Shown: positions 1 through 7,954 of the stretch, in pieces | Layout: every line of letters begins with the position of its first letter | Position numbering within the stretch: the first letter of the stretch is position 1 | DNA from: Planctomycetaceae bacterium | GTDB lineage: Bacteria; Planctomycetota; Planctomycetia; Planctomycetales; Planctomycetaceae | Length of the DNA: 25,511 nt | Direction: 5' to 3' | Assembly (NCBI GenBank): GCA_947463775.1 | Contig: CANHVD010000010.1 | Coordinates: forward strand, 1 to 25,511 | Translations under genes and position numbers: made by a program | The notes under the pieces: generated by a model | The model's database searches: none | The model's input: the letters and a program-made list of their open reading frames with translations, nothing else | What the model was told of the DNA's origin: nothing

Positions 1-3000
1 AACACCCGCTCGAAGATTCGTCACGCGAGTTCCATACGCGTTAGCAGAAATCCACTGCGTCCGAAGCGTGCTGAGATTGCTCAGACTGGTATCGTTCGTT
101 GTGCGGCCGGCGATCAGGATGTCATCGCCGGCGTCGCCCTTCAGAATATCCAGTCCCAGGCCACCGATCAGGATGTCCCGACCACTGCCCGCTTCCAGAA
201 TGTCGCCGCCCTCCAGGCCGACCAGAATGTTATCGCCAAGATTACCCGTCAGGCGGTTCGCCACAGCATTCCCCAACAGAGTATCGCTGCCCGTGCCGCC
301 GACTGCGTTTTCAAAGGTACTGAGAGAATTGAGCTTCAGAGTGCGATTCAAATTCACCGTCTGAATCGAAGTCGATCCCAGATTCACGACAACGCTGGTT
401 GTCAGAAAAGCAAAGTTCAGTGTGTCGACGCCTTCGTTCGCATTCTCCGTCACTGTATCGGCTTCGGCGGCGTTGCTTGGAACAAACATGTAAATATCGT
501 TGTTGGCCCCGCCGAGCAGTATGTCGTTGCCTGATGACCCAAGAAGTTTGTCATCTCCGGCATTGCCAGTCAGAGTGTTATTCAGAGTGTTCCCGAACAG
601 TGTGTCGGCACCGCTACCACCAATGATGTTCTCAAAGACAACAGCAGAATTCAGCTTCAACGTGCGATTCGTATGCACATTCTGAACCGACGTTGAGCCG
701 AGATTCACAATGACGTTGGTCGTCAGAAAGGCGAAGCTCAGCGTATCCGTGCCCTGGTTCAGATTCTCACTCACCGTATCGGCTTCAGCGACGGTCGCAG
801 GAACAAAAACGAAGGTATCGTTATCCGCTCCACCGAGCAAGACGTCGTTGCCACCGGCTCCAATAAGTTGGTCGTTCCCGGCACCAGCCGTCAGATTATT
901 ATCCAGGCTGTTGCCGAACAACCTATCAGCACCGCTGCCGCCGACGATGTTTTCAAGCACAGTCGCGGAATTCAGCTTCAACGTGCGATTTGTATGCACC
1001 GGCTGAATCGACGTCGACGCGAGATTCACCACCACGTCTGTCGTCAAAAAGGCGAAGTTCACTGTGTCGATGCCCTCGTTGGCATTCTCCGTCACCTGGT
1101 CGGCTTCGAGCACAGTGGTCGGGAAGAAATCATAACGGTCGTTGTTGGCTCCGCCGAGCAGCAAATCGCTGCCTCCGGCTCCAATAAGTTGGTCGTTCCC
1201 GGCACCACCAGTCAGATTATTCTCCAGACTGTTGCCGAACAATCTGTCAGAACCGCTACCGCCAACGATGTTCTCGAGCACACTCGCAGAGTTCAGCCTC
1301 AAGGTACGATTCGTATGCACCGGCTGAATCGAAGTCGACGCGAGATTCACCACCAAGTCTGTTGTCAGCGCTGCGAAGCTTAGGGTGTCGACGCCTTCGT
1401 TGGTGAGTTCCGTCACCTGATCGGCTTCGGAACTCGAGGCGGTCCCGAAGATATAGATGTCGTCCCCCTGCCCGCCGAGCAGAGTATCACTCCCACCACC
1501 GCCATTCAGCGTATCTCCACCGCCGAAGCCGAAGAGTTGATTCGCGTTCGAATTTCCGGTCAGAGTGTCGGCCGCAGAACCACCGGTGGCGTCTTCGAGT
1601 CCTGTGGCCGAGGTCAGCGTCAGGGTTCTGTTCGCGTTGACAGCCTGAGGTGTTGTCAATCCAAGATTCAGCGTGACGGCGGTGGACAACTGACTGAAGT
1701 CGACTGTGTCGCGACCGACACCAGGAGCTTCTTCAACGGTATCGGATTCAACGTTCTCGGATGGGAAGAAAACGTACAGATCGTTATCAGCACCGCCTGA
1801 AAGCATATCGTTGCCGTCACCGCCCTGGATTGTGTCCAGTCCGGCACCACCCCAGATCGCCAGCGGAATGCTCATCGTGTCATTATTGGCTCCCGACGTG
1901 AAGTTGTCGTCGCCACCGGCACCTCGCAGGCGGAACTGTGTCACGTTAGCGATCGGATAAGAGGTCTGGAGGGGGTTGGTCATACTGGCATTGTCGAAGT
2001 CGAATTCGACGTTAAGTCCATTGGTTGCGACGGTCACCGTATCCGCAGTGTTGAATCCGAACGCCATCAGAGGCCCACCGGTCTGATGATAGACTCCTGC
2101 AAACGCGACGGTATTGTCTTCATTCAGCGGATCGAGATCCGGCTCGTCGACGGAGTTGCTGCTGTCCGCAGAAAACAGCAGACGATAATCGGTATTCAGA
2201 TCAGCGATGCCAGCCCCGGGCAGGAGAATGTCAACCCCGAGCACAAGATTGACCGTGTGGATTCCCACAGTGAGATCGGCCGGTGCCGGGAATAACGTGC
2301 TGATGAGAGTGTCGCCAACATCCAGCAATGCATCACTGGACTGAAAGATTTCGATATTAACCGGTGCGATATCGCCGTTTGTGATCTCGTAGGTGATGCT
2401 GATCCCGGTTCCCCCGTTGCCAGTGGCGCTGATCATGCGGAAGTCCGGGCGCTGACTGCCTAAACTGACGCCGGTTACAGTGGATGCCTCCGGAGCGACG
2501 GTCACCAGCTGCACGCCGGTCGACGGAGCCGTGGGGAAAAAGCCCGTCGGCGTGACGGCACGGACTCGGAATGAATTGGCTACCTCAGTCACCGGAATGT
2601 CGTAGTTGCCAATGGAATCGGTGATGTCAGTGCGTTCGCCGATCGTCAACGAGAGACTCCAGCTGTTCAGCGTGCCTGTGAATCCAAGAGAGTCATCAGT
2701 GACCTCGAGTTGCCATGTCCCGTTGGCAGTGTACCCGTCGAAGGCCGAAAGGAATCCTTCCGGACGAAACCGACCGGTGAAAGGAGGACTACTCGCCACA
2801 ATCGCAGTCGTCGCTTCGTCATCGAAAATCGTCTGCGAAAAGTTGGAGCCGACTCCATCATTACCGGCGTCAGTCACAAGCTCCACACGCACACCATTCG
2901 GTGCGATCAGGAAGATATCAAGGTCTCGAGCTGCAAAATGCGAAATATTGAGCTGGACGTCGATATCCTGAATGTAGCCTGTCGTGCCGCTCACGCTGAT

Positions 3001-4272
3001 CGGTGAGGTGATGGTCGTCTCAGCGGGAATTGGAAGATTTATTGTGGTATTCTGAAACTCCCGCGTCACGCCCAACTGCAGGCTCCAGGAATTCAGTGTG
3101 CCGGTGTCAAGGAAGCCATCATCCGTGATTTCCAGAGTCCAGGTACCAGCGGGATTGATCCCGTTGAGCACGGCCAGCGATCCTTCCGGACGAAATGTCC
3201 CGGTAAACGGGACTGTACCTGAAATGATCGAAGTCGCCGCGTCGTCGTCCAGCGTCGTTGATGTGAAGTTTGCGACTGCTTCTCCAACATCCGTGAACAA
3301 TTCGACACGAGTCCCATTGGGAGCTATCAGAAAGACATCGAGATCCTCGTTCCATGAGTGAGTCATATCCAGTGTCACATTCACGTCTCGCACCAGCTCC
3401 AGCGCCGAGCCGCCAATGGTGATGGTGGATGTCACTATTGTCTGGTCCGGAATCGACACCGGCGTCGCGTTCGATGGATTCCGCACAAAATAGTCGGTGT
3501 CATAGACGCCATCGTTGTCGTCATCGATGAAGACTCGCGTGTCCGGAAATCCCGGGTCTCCATCCAGAATGTCATTGTCGTTCACGTCATTGAACACCGT
3601 CCCCTGAATGTTCCGAGTTCCCGTCGTCACCATGACGTCATCGACATACCAGCCTTCGAAGCCGTTACTCTGTCCATCGACCGTATCAAATTCAAAACGG
3701 ACCTGAATGCTCTGACCGCGGAAGGCACTGAGATCCAGTGAGGCAATCAGGAAGCCCTGAGAGTCAGGGTTCAGGCTGATGGACTGGTCAATGAACGGAC
3801 CGCTGTTTGCGGAGATCAGTACAGAAGGCACATCGAAACCAATGTCCAGCTCCTTATGCAGAAAGTAATTGAACGAGAGAACGGCTCCCGCTGGAATACT
3901 ATTGATAATGGGCGAAGTGATTCGTCCCGCCGTGTGTCCGACATCGTAGTTGCCGCTGATGGGATCTGCTTCTCCCGTGCCGAAGTACATGCTGCCGCCA
4001 AAAGTACGACCGCCCACGTTTCCTTTGGCTGTCGACAGATGCCAAAGGCCATCGACTGGAGCGCCAATGCTGTTCTCGATCGTAAACCCATCCAGACTCG
4101 GCGCACCCGCGTCGCGGAAGTCTGCATGGAAATGCGTCACAGGAGTCAGCATGGCACGCGATTCCAGTTGCGTTTCCAGTGCCAGTCTTCGATGTCTCCC
4201 TCGTCGGCCGTTTTCCTTCCGGCGGCCAAGTGCGTCATTCAAAAGTCGTCGAAGACTGTTCTTTGAGTTCAT
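1..4272 (-). CDS. Giant secreted Ca2+-binding (RTX-type) repeat protein with two P/Homo-B domains, partial at C-terminus
   Basis: Open reading frame of 1424 codons from ATG at 4272 running off the left edge without a stop. Residues 1-45 are basic and contain RRLALETQLESRAML, the 'LExR' motif found at the N-terminus of many large planctomycete surface proteins. Residues about 48-200 look like a jelly-roll (MAM-like) domain. About 218-264 resemble the first half of an SdrD_B/Cna-B domain (GTVFNDVNDND, FIDDDNDGVYDTD). Two P/Homo-B-like domains follow (about 270-400 and 415-545), each with an LDxFLIAPNG motif and a GTLNSWSL ending. About 547-612 look like the second half of the SdrD_B domain. From about 780 on there are hemolysin-type GGxGxDxL nonapeptides and five 107-residue tandem modules. 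The last visible part (GDDILIAGRTTND...) resembles the C-terminal region of related planctomycete repeat proteins. Role inferred as extracellular Ca2+-dependent structural or adhesive protein; no catalytic domain is seen in the visible part. Confidence 0.88.
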   Translation of the reverse strand, partial: MNSKNSLRRLLNDALGRRKENGRRGRHRRLALETQLESRAMLTPVTHFHADFRDAGAPSLDGFTIENSIGAPVDGLWHLSTAKGNVGGRTFGGSMYFGTGEADPISGNYDVGHTAGRITSPIINSIPAGAVLSFNYFLHKELDIGFDVPSVLISANSGPFIDQSISLNPDSQGFLIASLDLSAFRGQSIQVRFEFDTVDGQSNGFEGWYVDDVMVTTGTRNIQGTVFNDVNDNDILDGDPGFPDTRVFIDDDNDGVYDTDYFVRNPSNATPVSIPDQTIVTSTITIGGSALELVRDVNVTLDMTHSWNEDLDVFLIAPNGTRVELFTDVGEAVANFTSTTLDDDAATSIISGTVPFTGTFRPEGSLAVLNGINPAGTWTLEITDDGFLDTGTLNSWSLQLGVTREFQNTTINLPIPAETTITSPISVSGTTGYIQDIDVQLNISHFAARDLDIFLIAPNGVRVELVTDAGNDGVGSNFSQTIFDDEATTAIVASSPPFTGRFRPEGFLSAFDGYTANGTWQLEVTDDSLGFTGTLNSWSLSLTIGERTDITDSIGNYDIPVTEVANSFRVRAVTPTGFFPTAPSTGVQLVTVAPEASTVTGVSLGSQRPDFRMISATGNGGTGISITYEITNGDIAPVNIEIFQSSDALLDVGDTLISTLFPAPADLTVGIHTVNLVLGVDILLPGAGIADLNTDYRLLFSADSSNSVDEPDLDPLNEDNTVAFAGVYHQTGGPLMAFGFNTADTVTVATNGLNVEFDFDNASMTNPLQTSYPIANVTQFRLRGAGGDDNFTSGANNDTMSIPLAIWGGAGLDTIQGGDGNDMLSGGADNDLYVFFPSENVESDTVEEAPGVGRDTVDFSQLSTAVTLNLGLTTPQAVNANRTLTLTSATGLEDATGGSAADTLTGNSNANQLFGFGGGDTLNGGGGSDTLLGGQGDDIYIFGTASSSEADQVTELTNEGVDTLSFAALTTDLVVNLASTSIQPVHTNRTLRLNSASVLENIVGGSGSDRLFGNSLENNLTGGAGNDQLIGAGGSDLLLGGANNDRYDFFPTTVLEADQVTENANEGIDTVNFAFLTTDVVVNLASTSIQPVHTNRTLKLNSATVLENIVGGSGADRLFGNSLDNNLTAGAGNDQLIGAGGNDVLLGGADNDTFVFVPATVAEADTVSENLNQGTDTLSFAFLTTNVIVNLGSTSVQNVHTNRTLKLNSAVVFENIIGGSGADTLFGNTLNNTLTGNAGDDKLLGSSGNDILLGGANNDIYMFVPSNAAEADTVTENANEGVDTLNFAFLTTSVVVNLGSTSIQTVNLNRTLKLNSLSTFENAVGGTGSDTLLGNAVANRLTGNLGDNILVGLEGGDILEAGSGRDILIGGLGLDILKGDAGDDILIAGRTTNDTSLSNLSTLRTQWISANAYGTRVTNLRAGV
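139..1743 (-). repeat. Five tandem 321-bp (107-codon) RTX modules inside the giant gene
   Basis: Unit boundaries at the Asp codon of the D(T/Q)V motif fall at 1743, 1422, 1101, 780 and 459, exactly 321 bp apart. Each unit encodes a beta-rich segment (FAFLTT..VVNL.STSIQ..HTNRTL), a (V/I)GGSG(A/S)D.LFGN block, an LTGxAGNDxLxG block, an LLGGANND block, and a Tyr/Phe-rich (Y/F)xFxP link ending in EA. The two units between 1422 and 781 are the most alike. The first unit (1743-1423) and the end of the last (459-139) are more divergent, as expected for amplification from the middle of an array. Confidence 0.9.
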
Positions 4273-4419
4273 AATTCGGCTCAAATGCTTGGGACTGGAA
4301 ATCGCCGGGGAGTATTGCACAGAACTAGTACGCAGTGACCAATCCAGCTCTTCCGGAAAATGGAGAGATTTTCTGGAAGGACGGTTTTTCCAGTAAAACC
4401 ACGGGTGAGCGGCATTTGT

Positions 4420-4656
4420 GATTGCCGATTTTGGATTGCCGATTGCCGATTGAACGCAGACCTGCAATTCAAAATCGAAAATCGAAAATCCCCACGACGC
4501 CCTGCCGCTCGCCAGTTTGCAATTTTGGATTTTAAATTGCCGATTTTCGATTGAACGCAGATCTGCAATCTGCAATCTGCAATCTGCAATCTGCAATCTG
4601 CAATCTGCAATCTGCAATCTGCAATCCAAAATCCCCACGACGCCCTGCCGCTCGCC
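4420..4656. repeat. Duplicated non-coding block upstream of the DUF4915-type gene
   Basis: The gene-free stretch 4273-4668 holds two related units. Each contains ATTGCCGATT copies, then CGATTGAACGCAGAYCTGCAAT (pyrimidine at the variable site), and ends with an identical 29-bp segment at 4485-4513 and 4628-4656 (contains CCCCACGACGCCCTGCCGCT). Open frames across it translate to repetitive IADCRLQ-type peptides and are judged spurious. The second unit ends only 12 bp before the downstream ATG, so it forms that gene's 5' leader. A short inverted repeat (CTGGAA at 4373-4378 with TTCCAG at 4388-4393) lies further upstream. Confidence 0.8.
4562..4626. repeat. Heptamer tandem repeat (TCTGCAA)n, about 9.3 copies
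   Basis: Perfect uninterrupted copies of the 7-bp unit TCTGCAA run from 4562 to 4626. A unit not divisible by three, no stable coding frame and location in an intergenic leader argue for a non-coding, slippage-prone repeat. It expands the CTGCAAT end of the motif that occurs once in the upstream unit. Confidence 0.92.
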
Positions 4657-4668
4657 GGAAAGAAATCA

Positions 4669-5742
4669 ATGACAGACGAACAACCGCTTCGCAGCGTTCA
4701 TACCAATACTTTTCCGGCATTGCTGGAAGAGCTGAATATCTCGCTGCTGGTGACGACGTATCAAGCCGGGAAGCTGGTGGCGTTGCGAGCGGATGATGGA
4801 GTTCTCAATACTCACTTCCGCAGCTTCTCCAAACCCATGGGGTTGGCTCTGCGAGGTCCTCAACTGGCCATTGGAACTCAGCATGAAGTCTGGGAATATC
4901 ATGCCAACGATGCGGTCGCTCCAAAAATGGAACCGCTCGGCAAGTGTGATCGCTGTTTTATGCCACGAGTTGGCCACGTCACGGGCGATATGCAGATTCA
5001 TGAAATGGAATGGGTAGGCGATGAACTTTGGTTTGTGAACACTCTGTTTTCATGTCTGGCTGTTCGCAGCATTCAGTATAGTTTTCTCCCGAAATGGCAA
5101 CCGCCGTTTATCACCTCGTTGGCTCCCGAAGATCGTTGCCATCTGAACGGGCTCGGCCTGCGCGATGGCAAGATTCGTTACGTCACCGCGCTGGGGCAAA
5201 GCGACGAAGCGGCCGGCTGGCGAAAACGAAAAAAGGACGGCGGAGTCGTGATGGATACGACCACAAACGAGATCCTCCTTGACGGTCTTGCGATGCCTCA
5301 TTCGCCTCGCTGGTATGACGACAAACTATGGGTTCTGGAATCCGGAGCCGGCACGATTGGCCACGTGGACATTGCCAACCGAGCGTACACTCCGATTGCT
5401 GAAGTGCCCGGTTTTACTCGCGGCCTGGATTTCTGCGGGCCTGTTGCGTTCGTTGGATTGTCGCAGGTTCGTGAATCGGCCGTCTTCAGCGGTATCCCGA
5501 TCACCGAGCGAAAACAGGAACGCACCTGCGGAGTCTGGGCGATCCACATCCAGACCGGACAGATCCTCGGCTTCGTCAAATTCGAAGACGCCGTGCAGGA
5601 AATTTTCGCCGTGCGAGTCGTCCCCGGGATCCGTTATCCGGATCTCGTTAACCACGACACAAAACTGCTGGATGGTTCGTTCATTCTTCCCGACGCCGAT
5701 CTACTGCGGGTCCCGGATGCTTATCGGAATGCTTCCTCCTGA
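4669..5742 (+). CDS. TIGR03032 / DUF4915-type protein of unknown function
   Basis: A 357-residue soluble protein without signal peptide or membrane segment. The overall pattern matches the TIGR03032 (DUF4915) family: an N-terminal LLVTTYQAGKL segment, F.KPMGLAL, IGTQHEVWEY, a DMQIHEMEW...LWFVNTLFSCL segment, RCHLNGLGL, MPHSPRWYDDKLWVLESG and, near the end, CGVWAIHIQTGQ. Successive beta-strand repeats suggest a propeller-like fold (inference). The family has no established biochemical role that I can name with confidence. The start is the ATG at 4669, preceded by a weak purine-rich GGAAAG about 6 bp upstream. The gene stands alone, its leader lies inside the repeat block, and the next gene is convergent. 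Confidence 0.85.
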   Translation: MTDEQPLRSVHTNTFPALLEELNISLLVTTYQAGKLVALRADDGVLNTHFRSFSKPMGLALRGPQLAIGTQHEVWEYHANDAVAPKMEPLGKCDRCFMPRVGHVTGDMQIHEMEWVGDELWFVNTLFSCLAVRSIQYSFLPKWQPPFITSLAPEDRCHLNGLGLRDGKIRYVTALGQSDEAAGWRKRKKDGGVVMDTTTNEILLDGLAMPHSPRWYDDKLWVLESGAGTIGHVDIANRAYTPIAEVPGFTRGLDFCGPVAFVGLSQVRESAVFSGIPITERKQERTCGVWAIHIQTGQILGFVKFEDAVQEIFAVRVVPGIRYPDLVNHDTKLLDGSFILPDADLLRVPDAYRNASS

Positions 5743-5832
5743 GGTCGATGGTGGCTTGATTGAAAGTCATACTAACCCGCAGCGGCAGTTTTGACGTGGC
5801 GTGTTTTCAGACCCGGAGGGTCGACAAATCCA

Positions 5833-5966
5833 ATGCCGGTGGCGTGAGCCACCGGTATGCGAACATCAAGAATCTGAGGCCCGGAGAGGCTGACACATCC
5901 GCTCATGTGTCGGCCCTACAGGCCTTAGTCGCAGTGTTTTTTCAGTCCGGTGGCTCACGCCACCGG
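5833..5966. repeat. Palindromic intergenic element with inverted CCGGTGGC hairpins
   Basis: The gap 5743-6048 has no convincing gene. It holds hairpin CCGGTGGC-GTGA-GCCACCGG (5836-5855), a central hairpin GACACAT/ATGTGTC (5892-5898 with 5905-5911), and CCGGTGGC-TCAC-GCCACCGG (5947-5966). The loops of the outer hairpins are reverse complements, so the two outer copies are in opposite orientation, giving a roughly 134-bp inverted composite. It lies between two convergent genes and could act as a bidirectional terminator or be a dispersed non-autonomous repeat. Neither hairpin is followed by a T run. Confidence 0.7.
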
Positions 5967-6048
5967 CAGAGGATATGCCGGGCTTCCAACCCTAACCAAA
6001 AAAGCGTTACTTTAAACAGCGGCAGAGAGGAGTTCTTACGGTCCCGGA

Positions 6049-6630
6049 CTACGTCGCATTGGGCAGTCTGACCGGCAGATGCCAGATTGAGGCGATGTCG
6101 GTAATCTCTCTCAACGCGTCCGCGATTAACGCGGTGCGACGGAGTGCTTCATCGAGTGGTTGAGCCCAGGGGCCTCTGTTCGCGCGGTCCCATGCTTCGC
6201 GAGCAATCTCAATAGCCGGGTCATCACCATCGCCGAGAGGATCCGCGGGCAATTGATCGTAGTAACGACGAAATACCGTCGTGGCGGCGTAGAAGGATCG
6301 CATTTTGTAGCGATCTGCAAACATAGCCTGCAGTCGAAGACAGGCATGTTCACGAACCTTCTTGTCGGGATTGAAACTCTCCAATCCCCAGTCCGGCTTG
6401 AGCAGACTTTGCTCACCTTCGCAAAGTGAGTGACACGATTCGTGCAGGATCATCTGAGCCAGGCAGTCGTCCGGATCCAGCGTATCCGGGGTGCCGATGG
6501 TAAGCACACCCTGGCCGTCCCACGACGCATTTACTTCCGCACTGCGTTCAATTCGCATGCCCATCTGAGCAGCCGCATGCAGCCAGATCAGGTCGACAGG
6601 ATCGGCGTACTTTCGACTAATATTGCGCAC
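6049..6630 (-). CDS. Small HExxH zincin-like hypothetical protein
   Basis: A 193-residue protein starting at GTG (6630), 6 bp after the stop of the upstream gene, so probably translationally coupled to it. Residues 61-70 read ILHESCHSLC, containing H63-E64-S-C-H67, the HExxH zinc-binding/catalytic signature of zincin metallopeptidases, within a predicted helix. Candidate third ligands exist downstream but cannot be assigned by eye. No signal peptide or membrane segment. The C-terminal half is alpha-helical and rich in charged residues (AREAWDRANRGPWAQPL). I do not recognise a named family; it looks like a conserved planctomycete hypothetical. Peptidase activity is inference from the motif alone. 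The partner is the membrane-anchored coiled-coil protein just upstream. Confidence 0.75.
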   Translation of the reverse strand: MRNISRKYADPVDLIWLHAAAQMGMRIERSAEVNASWDGQGVLTIGTPDTLDPDDCLAQMILHESCHSLCEGEQSLLKPDWGLESFNPDKKVREHACLRLQAMFADRYKMRSFYAATTVFRRYYDQLPADPLGDGDDPAIEIAREAWDRANRGPWAQPLDEALRRTALIADALREITDIASIWHLPVRLPNAT

Positions 6631-6636
6631 AGAGTT

Positions 6637-7569
6637 CTACTTCGTGCGCTGCGAAACCTTGGTTTCGGATGAAGACAGCTTTGCGGCGATCTGCTTAAGA
6701 GCATCCAACTGCTGTGTTCGGAATTCGCTGGCCACTTTCAATTGTCGACGAAGTTCATCAACAGCAAATTGAACAGCGTTTCGTTCTTCTTCCACATCAA
6801 CCAGCGTCTGGACCAAACCAAGCTTGTACTCAGGATGATCAGGGATTTCTGCCGCAGCGGAATCTCCCAGCAACTCGTTTTTGCGAGCCTGCAGCGCTTC
6901 TTCTGCTGCAGTGGTGAGACGTTTCTGTTCCTCTGTACGGAGCCCGGTCTGCGTGATCTGCGAGAACGTCAGTTGAATCGTCTGGTGCAGGTGTTCGACC
7001 GCTGATCGCTCTCCAGCCGGAGCTTGTGAACGCATTCGCACGGCACCAGCAAAGTTCCATGTCTGCTGCTCTTCAGGTGAAGCGGCCCACGTGGGAATCA
7101 GTACGCAAGTGGTTTCATTGAGTCCATTTGGGCTGATATCGGCGGCGAATTCACCAATGTAACGTGAGCCACCCTGACCATTATCTGTGAAGACATGAAC
7201 AACGGGAGCCAATTCGCGAGCCTGGCCGCTGGCGTCAGTGACCTGGCGCCTAACCAAGCCGTTGGATGTCCCCAGCCCATTGACCGCAAGACGTCCCTGT
7301 ACCACCTGAACCGAGCCAGCATTTCCGCCAGCCGGGAAGTTCCATTCGTAGCCCCAACCAACTTTGACGGACTGGAGCTTCTGCTGAGAATCTCCCAGCT
7401 CTACTTTTGCTTTTGCCAGGCCGGTCGTGGCCGTTTCGGTATCGGCAATGGCCTTACGCAGCTGATCTTCGACTTCGCCCCGACGCAGGCCAAGCTTAGC
7501 AGCAATGTACGATTCCGCGCCCAGTCCGAGGAGAACCAGAATCAGACAAACCAGCCCCAACCTGCTCAT
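6637..7569 (-). CDS. Membrane-anchored coiled-coil hypothetical protein
   Basis: A 310-residue protein. An upstream in-frame extension to 7785 exists, but the ATG at 7569 is preferred: it has GGAG at 7578-7581 (8-bp spacing) and is followed at once by a hydrophobic segment (residues 5-27, LGLVCLILVLLGLGAES). Residues about 31-68 are a heptad-like coiled coil (VEDQLRKAIADTETATTG). A beta-rich middle (about 70-185) contains GWGYEWNFPAGG and IGEFAADISPNG. The C-terminal 110 residues form another long helical, probably coiled-coil region ending in KVSQRTK. Predicted topology is a single N-terminal anchor with the rest outside the cytoplasm (inference). First gene of a two-gene operon with the HExxH protein. 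Function unknown. Confidence 0.8.
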   Translation of the reverse strand: MSRLGLVCLILVLLGLGAESYIAAKLGLRRGEVEDQLRKAIADTETATTGLAKAKVELGDSQQKLQSVKVGWGYEWNFPAGGNAGSVQVVQGRLAVNGLGTSNGLVRRQVTDASGQARELAPVVHVFTDNGQGGSRYIGEFAADISPNGLNETTCVLIPTWAASPEEQQTWNFAGAVRMRSQAPAGERSAVEHLHQTIQLTFSQITQTGLRTEEQKRLTTAAEEALQARKNELLGDSAAAEIPDHPEYKLGLVQTLVDVEEERNAVQFAVDELRRQLKVASEFRTQQLDALKQIAAKLSSSETKVSQRTK

Positions 7570-7875
7570 TGAAGACGCTCCGAGAACACTCACCTGAATC
7601 CGGTGGAGACCGCGCGGAGAATCCCCCGGCGAATCTGCTGAAATCTCATTTCTAAACTTCGGCCGAATTTCGACTCGACTTGGTACACGTCGCCCCGACG
7701 AATCAGGACCGTCCAGAATCCCCTCGATCATCCTGCCAGAATACGAACAGCTTACCTGACAAGTACACCCGTCGCATCTCTCCATTCCTGAGCAGATATG
7801 CTAAAAGTGGAAATCTGGCACCGTCAAGCAGAATCACGACCCTTACGACCGTTAAAGTCAGAACATCGCGGTCGA

Positions 7876-7904
7876 TTCTCGATCGCAGGGCAGCCGGGTA
7901 TACT
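7876..7904 (+). promoter_or_regulatory. Possible dnaE promoter in the divergent 7570-7954 gap
   Basis: TATACT at 7899-7904 is a good -10 match. A weak -35 (TTCTCG, 7876-7881) lies 17 bp upstream and the dnaE ATG is 50 bp downstream. The rest of the 385-bp divergent gap shows no other clear element. Confidence 0.3.
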
Positions 7905-7954
7905 CTGCCACGAAATTGTTCCCTGAAATCACTCGTTCGGACGGATCGACGAAA

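Noticed and set aside
868..1383. 171-codon plus-strand open frame and similar ones between 68 and 3741
   Set aside because: Shadows of the giant minus-strand gene; their repetitiveness only mirrors its 321-bp modules.
4562..4626. Possible CRISPR-like or direct-repeat array
   Set aside because: Units are 7 bp and contiguous with no spacers; there are no cas genes.
4281..4796. Open frames through the heptamer and duplicated block on both strands
   Set aside because: Peptides are repetitive translations of non-coding repeats in all frames and no start signals are evident.
5760..6071. 103-codon plus-strand open frame
   Set aside because: Runs through the palindromic element, overlaps the end of the HExxH gene and shows no domain.
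7570..7785. In-frame N-terminal extension of the coiled-coil membrane protein
   Set aside because: It would place 72 Arg/Ser/Pro-rich residues before the membrane anchor; the internal ATG at 7569 has a good ribosome-binding site.
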